A DNA stretch of 64,000 nt from NCBI RefSeq assembly GCF_042647165.1, contig NZ_JBHRUV010000017.1; one strand, 5' to 3'. A model generated the notes under the pieces. That model did no database searches and was not told where the DNA came from. It saw nothing but the letters and a program-made list of their open reading frames with translations. The position numbers were made by a program, and so were the translations under genes. The DNA is from Camelimonas abortus. Lineage in GTDB: Bacteria > Pseudomonadota > Alphaproteobacteria > Rhizobiales > Beijerinckiaceae. Each line of letters starts with the position of its first letter. Position 1 is the first letter of the stretch. Positions 58,830 through 64,000 of this stretch are shown in pieces.

Positions 58830-59294
58830 ATGCAACTCGAATATTTCAGGATGGTCGACCGCGTGCTGGAGCTCGACAGGCGGGACAAGCGCCTTGTCGC
58901 GACGGCCACGGTTCCGGGGGAGAGCCCGGTATTTGAGGGGCATTTCCCTGGCTATCCGCTGATGCCCGGCGTTCTGCTGACGGAGACCATGGCGCAGGTG
59001 TCCGGTTATCTCCTGCTGGCGCTTGGCGATTATGACCGCATGCCCTTCCTGGCTGGCGTCGAAAAAGCGAAATTCCGGTCGTTCGTGGGCCCGGGTGCCA
59101 GGCTTGAAATCGAGGCGCAACTGGAGCATCCCGGCTCGGGCTACGCCGTTACGCGGGCGCGCATTCGCAGTGAAGGCAGGACCATCTGCGACGCGGAGCT
59201 GATGTTCCGCCTGCTGCCGTTCCCGGACGGCATGGACGCCCTGATGCGCGAGCGCGCGAACGACATCGGTCTGGATCTTTCGGAGGCAAAATGA
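58830..59294 (+). CDS. fabZXL: 3-hydroxyacyl-ACP dehydratase FabZ-like (VLCFA cluster)
   Basis: A 154-residue hotdog dehydratase for the elongation cycle on AcpXL. It has the FabZ active-site block FEGHFPGYPLMPGVLLTETMAQ, where the catalytic histidine (in GHFPG) and glutamate (in TETMAQ) are both present, and GVEKAKFRSFVGPGARL. It is shorter at the N-terminus than FabA and lacks anything suggesting isomerase activity. It overlaps the following gene by 4 bp (ATGA), showing tight coupling with the non-canonical ketosynthase. ATG at 58830 follows GAAGGCGCTTCA, a weak site. Confidence 0.9.
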   Translation: MQLEYFRMVDRVLELDRRDKRLVATATVPGESPVFEGHFPGYPLMPGVLLTETMAQVSGYLLLALGDYDRMPFLAGVEKAKFRSFVGPGARLEIEAQLEHPGSGYAVTRARIRSEGRTICDAELMFRLLPFPDGMDALMRERANDIGLDLSEAK

Positions 59295-60445
59295 CGGAGC
59301 GGGAGATCTGGATTACCGGCGTCGGCATTGTCTCGTCCGCTGGCGAGGGAGTCGACGCCCATATCGAGGCGCTGACCGCCGGCGCCGCGCCTCCGGTGGA
59401 TGACGTCACTTTCGCCCCCTACAGCGTCCATCCCGTCGTTGAGGTGGCCTTCGAACGGCAGATTCCGAAAAAGGCCGACCAGCGCCAGATGGAGGCGTGG
59501 CAAAAGCTCGGCGTTTACGCCGCCGGCCTCGCGCTTGACGCCGCGGGGCTGAAGGGCGCCGCCGGGCGTCTTGGGCGCCTTGAGATGATCGTGGCGGCGG
59601 GCGGCGGCGAGCGCGATTACGCGGTGGACGGCCAGATCCTCACCGAAATGCCGTCCCACCCCAATCCCGGGGTGATGCTGAACGAACGTCTGATGAGCGA
59701 TATCCGCCCGACGATGTTCCTGGCGCAGCTGTCGAACCTGCTTGCCGGCAACATCTCGATCGTTCACGGCGTCACTGGCGGTTCGCGCACCTTTATGGGC
59801 GAGGAGCAGGCGGGCGTGGACGCGCTGCGCATCGCCGAGGCGCGCATCCGCGCCGGACAGGCGGATTCCTTCCTGGTCGGCGGCTCTTACAATGCGGAGC
59901 GGCCGGACGTGCTGCTGATCTACGCCATGGCCGACCGGCTCTGGAAGGAGGGCGGCTTCCGCCCCGTGGCGCAGCGCGAACAGGCGGGCGGGGGCTTCAT
60001 CCTCGGATCGGGCGCGGCCTTCATCGTCGTCGAGGCCGCTGACGTCGCCGCGGCCCGCGGCGCGACGCCGCTCGCCAGGCTCGACGCCGTCGACGCCGGC
60101 ATGGTCCAGCGGCGTCCGGGCGCGGTGAAGCAGTCGCTGGAGGCGCTGTGGGATCGCGTCGCGCCGCAGTTCGGCCAGTCCGGAGGCGTGGTCTTCTCCG
60201 GCGCCACCGGCGCTGGCGGCGTCACCGCCGAGGAGCTTGAGGTCATCGCCGCCCGCGCGCCCGGCGCCCGGACGTGGTTCACGGGAGACCTGTTCGGCCA
60301 TCTGGTCGAACCGCAGTTTCCCGCTGGCGTGGGGCTGGCGGCGGCTGCGCTCGCCCGGGGGCTTTTTGATGAAGCCGTTGTTACCGGCGTGGGGCACAGA
60401 CGCGGCGAGGGCGTCGCGCGCCTGTCGCGCGTCAGTTCGCGCTGA
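59291..60445 (+). CDS. fabF2XL: Ketosynthase-like protein FabF2XL lacking the catalytic cysteine
   Basis: A 384-residue thiolase-fold protein of the 3-oxoacyl-ACP synthase II family, in the position of fabF2XL. It begins IWITGVGIVSSAGEG. The nucleophile region reads HGVTGGSRTFMGEE; the place of cysteine in TACSSG is Gly164. The NAHGT motif is replaced by FSGATGAGG, so the first active-site histidine is also gone; only GDLFGHLVEPQFPAG keeps a histidine. It therefore cannot condense on its own and resembles a chain-length factor partner for the next gene's intact ketosynthase. It overlaps fabZXL by 4 bp and precedes fabF1XL by 29 bp. Confidence 0.88.
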   Translation: MTEREIWITGVGIVSSAGEGVDAHIEALTAGAAPPVDDVTFAPYSVHPVVEVAFERQIPKKADQRQMEAWQKLGVYAAGLALDAAGLKGAAGRLGRLEMIVAAGGGERDYAVDGQILTEMPSHPNPGVMLNERLMSDIRPTMFLAQLSNLLAGNISIVHGVTGGSRTFMGEEQAGVDALRIAEARIRAGQADSFLVGGSYNAERPDVLLIYAMADRLWKEGGFRPVAQREQAGGGFILGSGAAFIVVEAADVAAARGATPLARLDAVDAGMVQRRPGAVKQSLEALWDRVAPQFGQSGGVVFSGATGAGGVTAEELEVIAARAPGARTWFTGDLFGHLVEPQFPAGVGLAAAALARGLFDEAVVTGVGHRRGEGVARLSRVSSR

Positions 60446-60474
60446 CTTCCAATCAAACCGGCGGAGCGCTTCAA

Positions 60475-61758
60475 ATGACAACGCCTCATCGGGACAGGGC
60501 CGGGCGACCTCTCGTGGCGGTGACCGGCATGGGCATCGTCACTTCGCTCGGCGAAGGCAAGGAAGACAACTGGGCGGCGCTCACGGCCGGCCGTTCCGGC
60601 GTTCACCGCATCAACCGCTTTCCGGTTGAAGGCCTGAAGACGACCATCGCCGCGACCGTCGATTTCATCGACGTCGATCCGCGCTGTGCGCCGATGCTGT
60701 CCCAGGAGATGGCCGTTCGCGCCGCCAGCGAGGCCATTGGGCAGGCGAATATCGGCGCGCCGGGCGACTTTCCCGGACCGCTGTTTATTGCGGTGCCGCC
60801 GGTCGAGATGGAGTGGCCGCACCGGCGGGCGCTGGCTGAAGCCGGCGCGGACGGGCAGCCGGTGACCTACGCCACGCTGCTCGCCGGCGCGCGCACCGGC
60901 AAGTTCACGTCCTGGTGCGACCTGTTCATGTTTGGCACTGTCGCCGAGAACGTCGCCCGCCGTTTCGGCGTGAAAGGCTCTCCCATCTCGCTGTCGACCG
61001 CCTGTTCGTCCGGCGCCACCTCCATCCAGCTGGGCGTCGAGGCGATCCGGCGCGGGGAAACCCAGGCGGCGTTGTGCATCGGCACCGACGGGTCCGTTCA
61101 TCCCGAGTCGCTGATCCGTTTCTCGCTGCTCTCGGCGCTCTCGACCCAGAACGATCCGCCGGAGGGGGCGTCGAAGCCGTTCTCGAAGAATCGCGACGGC
61201 TTCGTCATGGGCGAGGGCGCGGCGGCGCTGGTGCTGGAGGACTATGACCACGCCCGCGCCCGGGGCGCGAAAATCCTCGGTTTCGTGCTGGGCTGCGGCG
61301 AAAAGGGCGACAGCTTCCACCGCACCCGGTCGAGCCCGGACGGAGCGCCGGCCATCGCCGCCATCGAGGGCGCGATCCGGGACGCCGGCCTCTCGCCGGA
61401 CGATATCGATTATGTGAACGCCCACGGCACCAGCACGCCGGAAAACGACAAGATGGAGGCGCTCGGCCTGCTCGCCGTCCTCGGCGAGCGCATGAAGAAC
61501 GTCCCGATCTCCTCCAACAAGTCGATGGTGGGGCACACCCTGACCGCAGCCGGCGCCGTGGAGGCGGTGGCCTCGCTGCTGACGATCGCCCATGGGCGGG
61601 CGCCGCCGACCATCAATTACAACGTGCCTGATCCGTCAATTCCGCTTGATGTCGTGCCCAATGTGGCGCGCGATGTGAACGTGCGGTACGTTCTGTCCAA
61701 TTCATTCGGTTTTGGCGGCCAGAACACCTGTCTGGTGTTCGCGGGAGAGCCCTGCTGA
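60475..61758 (+). CDS. fabF1XL: 3-oxoacyl-ACP synthase FabF1XL (catalytic)
   Basis: A 427-residue KAS II-type condensing enzyme that elongates the acyl chain on AcpXL. The full triad is present: Cys177 in LSTACSSGATSIQLG, His317 in VNAHGTSTPEND and His354 in SNKSMVGHTLTAAGAVEAV. RDGFVMGEGAAALVLE and the terminal NSFGFGGQNTCLVF are standard. It lies 29 bp after the cysteine-less fabF2XL, so the two probably form a heterodimer like KS-alpha/KS-beta pairs (inference). A 156-bp gap with a hairpin follows. Confidence 0.93.
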   Translation: MTTPHRDRAGRPLVAVTGMGIVTSLGEGKEDNWAALTAGRSGVHRINRFPVEGLKTTIAATVDFIDVDPRCAPMLSQEMAVRAASEAIGQANIGAPGDFPGPLFIAVPPVEMEWPHRRALAEAGADGQPVTYATLLAGARTGKFTSWCDLFMFGTVAENVARRFGVKGSPISLSTACSSGATSIQLGVEAIRRGETQAALCIGTDGSVHPESLIRFSLLSALSTQNDPPEGASKPFSKNRDGFVMGEGAAALVLEDYDHARARGAKILGFVLGCGEKGDSFHRTRSSPDGAPAIAAIEGAIRDAGLSPDDIDYVNAHGTSTPENDKMEALGLLAVLGERMKNVPISSNKSMVGHTLTAAGAVEAVASLLTIAHGRAPPTINYNVPDPSIPLDVVPNVARDVNVRYVLSNSFGFGGQNTCLVFAGEPC

Positions 61759-61873
61759 CGGTTTCGTCCGGCACGCGCCCGCGGGCGCGTCCCGGGCTTT
61801 TGATCTGTCGCATTTTCGCGGCGGAGCCTTGCCTCTACTTTCGCAACGTTGCGCCGGCAGGGCGATGGTTGAG

Positions 61874-61896
61874 ACGCGGCGCCTCCGGCGCCGCGT
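61874..61896 (+). other. Hairpin before the reductase gene
   Basis: CGCGGCGCC-TCC-GGCGCCGCG, a perfect 9-bp stem extended by an A-T pair, followed by TTCATTTAA. It lies 18 bp before the reductase start. It looks like a weak terminator or attenuator between fabF1XL and the next gene. Confidence 0.55.
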
Positions 61897-61914
61897 TCAT
61901 TTAAGGGAACATGC

Positions 61915-62667
61915 ATGAGCAGGCGGGTTCTGGTTACTGGCGGCGGCAAGGGACTGGGCGCTGCGATCGTCCGGGCGCTGGCGGCGGCGGGATATGACGT
62001 CGATTTCACCTACCGCTCGTCTGGCGCGGTTTCCGCGGAGCTGGTCGCCGAGCTGGGCGGTCTCCATCCGCAGCAGACGTTCCGCAGCTTCGCCCTTGAC
62101 CTTGCGGACCGGCAGGCGGTGGAGGCGTTTTGCGCGGCCCGTGAAGACGAGGTCTACTACGGCTACGTTCACAACGCCGGCCAGTCTTACGACACCCTCG
62201 CGGCGACGATGTCGCTCGACAAGGCCGACGCGGTCATGCAGGTCAACTTCTGGTCCCTGACGGCGATCGCCAAGGCGCTGCTGCGGGGCATGCTGCGCAA
62301 CCGCTCCGGCCGCATCATCGCCATCGGCTCGATCACGGCGTTTCACGCCAACGCCGGCAATGGCGCTTACGCCGCCTCCAAGGGCGCCATCGCGTCCTGG
62401 CTGCGCACGCTCGCCATCGAAACGGCCCGGCGCGGCGTGACAGTCAACACGATTGCGCCCGGATACATCGATACCGACATGATGGCGCGCTACGCCCGGC
62501 ACCGTGAGGCGCTGGAGAAGCAGATCCCGGTGGGACGTTTCGCCCGTCCGGACGAAGTGGCGGCCATGGCGGCGTTCCTCATGGGCGACTCCGCGTCTTA
62601 CGTCACCGGCGCGGTCCTGCCGGTGGACGGCGGCCTTTCGGCGCAGATCAGCGCCCACCGGTCCTGA
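61915..62667 (+). CDS. SDR family 3-oxoacyl-ACP reductase (FabG-like)
   Basis: A 250-residue short-chain dehydrogenase. It has the NADP loop VLVTGGGKGLGAAIVRALAA, the NAG motif in VHNAGQSYD, and the catalytic Ser-Tyr-Lys in GSITAFHANAGNGAYAASKGA. The C-terminus, PEEVA-like RPDEVAAMAAFLMGDSASY followed by VTGAVLPVDGG, is typical of FabG. It most likely reduces the 3-oxoacyl-AcpXL made by the ketosynthases (inference from context). The well-known rhizobial acpXL cluster as I recall it has no such gene at this place, so it is an addition. ATG at 61915 follows AAGGGAA. Confidence 0.88.
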   Translation: MSRRVLVTGGGKGLGAAIVRALAAAGYDVDFTYRSSGAVSAELVAELGGLHPQQTFRSFALDLADRQAVEAFCAAREDEVYYGYVHNAGQSYDTLAATMSLDKADAVMQVNFWSLTAIAKALLRGMLRNRSGRIIAIGSITAFHANAGNGAYAASKGAIASWLRTLAIETARRGVTVNTIAPGYIDTDMMARYARHREALEKQIPVGRFARPDEVAAMAAFLMGDSASYVTGAVLPVDGGLSAQISAHRS

Positions 62668-62796
62668 CCGGCCTGGCGCGCGGCGGCCTTGTGGCCGTCG
62701 CGCCGGTTTTCACATGCAACGGGGCGAGGTCGCGACCGCGCGCGGCAGCTCCGCAGGATCACAGGCGCCCCGCTGGCGGGCGCGACAGGAAACGTC

Positions 62797-63819
62797 ATGC
62801 GCGCATTGCAGCTATTTGGAGACCGTGATCTCCGCCTCACCGACATCGAGCCGCCGCCGCCGCCCGCCGCCGGCGAAGTACAGATCCGCACGCGCGCCAT
62901 CGCCCTGAACTATCTCGACGTCTGGGGTTTCCGCGGCATGGCCTTCGCGCGCCGGAAGATGCCGCAGGTCGCCGGCGTCGAAGCCTCCGGCGAGGTGGTG
63001 GCCGTGGGCGCGGGCGTCTCCGGCTTCCGTCCGGGCGACAAGGTCGTCATGTATGGCGCCGAAACCTGCGGTCACTGCCGCGCCTGCCGTGAGGGCCGCG
63101 ACAATCTCTGCGAGAATGTGGGCGGCATTCTCGGCTTCCATGTCGACGGCTTCGCCCGCGAGCTGATCAATCGTCCGGAGCGTCTGGTCATCAGGGTTCC
63201 GGACAACGTCAGCCTTGAGGACGCCGCATGCGCTCCCATCGGCTTCGGCACCGTGCAGCACATGCTGTTTGACAACGCCAGGCTGGAGCCGGGGGAGACC
63301 ATCCTGGTCCATGCCGGCGGCTCGGGCATCGGCACCGCCGCCATCAAAATGGCCAAGGACATCGGCTGCTACGTGTTCACCACTGTTGGCGACGATGAGA
63401 AAGCCGAAAAGGCGAAGGCCCTCGGAGCCGATTTCGTCATCAACTACCGCAAGGACCGGTTTGAGGGCGTGGTGCGCAAGCAGACCGGCCGCAAGGGCGT
63501 GGACGTGGTGTTCGAGCACGTCGGCGTCGACACCTGGAACGGCAGCCTGTTGTGCCTGAAGCGCGGCGGCCGTCTGGTCACCTGCGGCTCGACCTCCGGC
63601 ATCTCCACCACCATGAACCTCATGCAGCTGTTCCAGCAGCAGTACCGCATCACCGGTTCGTTCGGCTGCAGCATCGCCAACATCCGCCAGTCGCTGGACA
63701 AGATGGCCCGCGGCGTCACCCCGGTGATCGACTCCACCTTCGAGCTGCCGGATTTCCTCAAGGGGCTGGAGCGCCTTGAAGGCCGGCAGGCGTTCGGAAA
63801 GATTATCGTCCGGTTCTGA
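62797..63819 (+). CDS. adh2XL: Zinc-binding alcohol dehydrogenase (Adh2XL-like)
   Basis: A 340-residue medium-chain dehydrogenase/reductase. It has the structural zinc site GHCRACREGRDNLCEN, the nucleotide-binding loop LVHAGGSGIGTAAIKMAKD and VGDDEKAEKAKALGADFVINY. The first catalytic-zinc cysteine/histidine (GHE motif) is replaced by AGVEASGEVV, so it may act as a quinone-oxidoreductase-like reductase rather than an alcohol dehydrogenase. Its position after the ketosynthases matches adh2XL of rhizobia, where it is thought to help make the 27-hydroxy acid or reduce an enoyl intermediate. ATG at 62797 is preferred to an in-frame upstream start. It is 129 bp after the reductase gene. Confidence 0.82.
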   Translation: MRALQLFGDRDLRLTDIEPPPPPAAGEVQIRTRAIALNYLDVWGFRGMAFARRKMPQVAGVEASGEVVAVGAGVSGFRPGDKVVMYGAETCGHCRACREGRDNLCENVGGILGFHVDGFARELINRPERLVIRVPDNVSLEDAACAPIGFGTVQHMLFDNARLEPGETILVHAGGSGIGTAAIKMAKDIGCYVFTTVGDDEKAEKAKALGADFVINYRKDRFEGVVRKQTGRKGVDVVFEHVGVDTWNGSLLCLKRGGRLVTCGSTSGISTTMNLMQLFQQQYRITGSFGCSIANIRQSLDKMARGVTPVIDSTFELPDFLKGLERLEGRQAFGKIIVRF

Positions 63820-63917
63820 TCGCACGCGTGATGGCGACGCCCGGACGCGGCGTCGCCTCCCTGTCCGCCGGCCGGCGCATGTTCCGCGTCCGCCCGGCCA
63901 ACTCCGTGAGCAGGCTG

Positions 63918-64000
63918 ATGACCACCGCCAAATCGCAAAAGACTGATCCCGGTCGTTTCTTCGAGCACTTCCGCATCGGCGAAGTCATTCGCCACGCCAC
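63918..64000 (+). CDS. MaoC-like dehydratase (partial, N-terminus only)
   Basis: The gene runs off the right edge. The 27 visible residues include GRFFEHFRIGEVIRHAT, the typical opening of MaoC/hotdog-type acyl dehydratases of alphaproteobacteria. These hydrate or dehydrate acyl-CoA (for example mesaconyl-CoA hydratases). The catalytic Asp/His lie beyond the edge. ATG at 63918 is used; GTG at 63906 is an in-frame alternative. In rhizobia the acyltransferase lpxXL follows adh2XL, so this gene marks a different arrangement. Nothing can be said about its substrate. Confidence 0.6.
   Translation, partial: MTTAKSQKTDPGRFFEHFRIGEVIRHA

Overview
The window is GC-rich, densely coding DNA from an alphaproteobacterium, most likely of the order Hyphomicrobiales (Rhizobiales). 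The placement rests on gene content and order: hisH-DUF2628-hisB near hslVU, then dnaQ-coaE-aroE-maf-ppsR facing hemE-hemJ-rho-mnmE-mnmG-rsmG-parA-parB, then holA-lptE-leuS, a CenR-like regulator, and an acpXL very-long-chain fatty acid cluster. The genus cannot be named from the sequence alone. No tRNA, rRNA, insertion sequence or CRISPR array was seen.

The centre of the window looks like the replication origin region. Leftward genes (dnaQ to ppsR) and rightward genes (hemE to parB) diverge from a 397-bp gap at 21379-21775. That gap holds a perfect CtrA-type box, GANTC sites, an AT-rich end and several TGTGG cores, and it lies between ppsR and hemE as the Caulobacter origin does. Four parS sites, each one base from the 16-bp consensus, lie at 24.8-28.2 kb beside parAB. 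A fifth, inside coaE at 18.5 kb, is identical in sequence to two of them. Weaker look-alikes occur at 6.3 and 11.6 kb.

Region by region: 0-1.5 kb holds histidine biosynthesis (hisH partial, a DUF2628 membrane protein, hisB). 1.6-10.1 kb is a catabolic block of two paired acyl-CoA dehydrogenases, a GntR/FCD regulator, a cyclase-family hydrolase, an orphan periplasmic binding protein, a nitronate-monooxygenase-like flavoprotein and a crotonase of the isomerase type. 10.2-17.5 kb holds hslVU, an MFS exporter, murJ, an Smr protein, a Tim44-like protein and secB. 17.6-35.1 kb is the origin-proximal core with leuS. 35.3-48.1 kb holds envelope, division and nitrogen genes: a PLP homeostasis protein, an L,D-transpeptidase, a CenR-like regulator, a cNMP-binding protein, xthA, lolA, ftsK, glnK-amtB, tesB and a UbiH-type hydroxylase. 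48.2-53.3 kb holds nucleotide-sugar genes (a GDP-fucose-synthase-like gene, rmlBCD) and ccmAB. 53.6-58.1 kb holds acnA and a Wzm/Wzt-type polysaccharide exporter. 58.4 kb to the edge holds acpXL, a dehydratase, two ketosynthase-family genes, a reductase, a zinc alcohol dehydrogenase and the start of a MaoC-like gene.

The most interesting signals are these. The origin/parS/CtrA architecture is compact, and a second perfect CtrA-type box lies just upstream of ftsK. In the acpXL cluster, one of the two ketosynthases has lost its catalytic cysteine, so the pair resembles a ketosynthase/chain-length-factor dimer. A sigma-54 promoter candidate precedes glnK-amtB, and structured leaders precede rho, hslVU and acnA. 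Conserved neighbourhoods appear to be interrupted or trimmed: a catabolic block between hisB and hslV, no mltA or fxsA around tim44, no ccmC after ccmB, rml genes without rmlA, and a fucose synthase without gmd.
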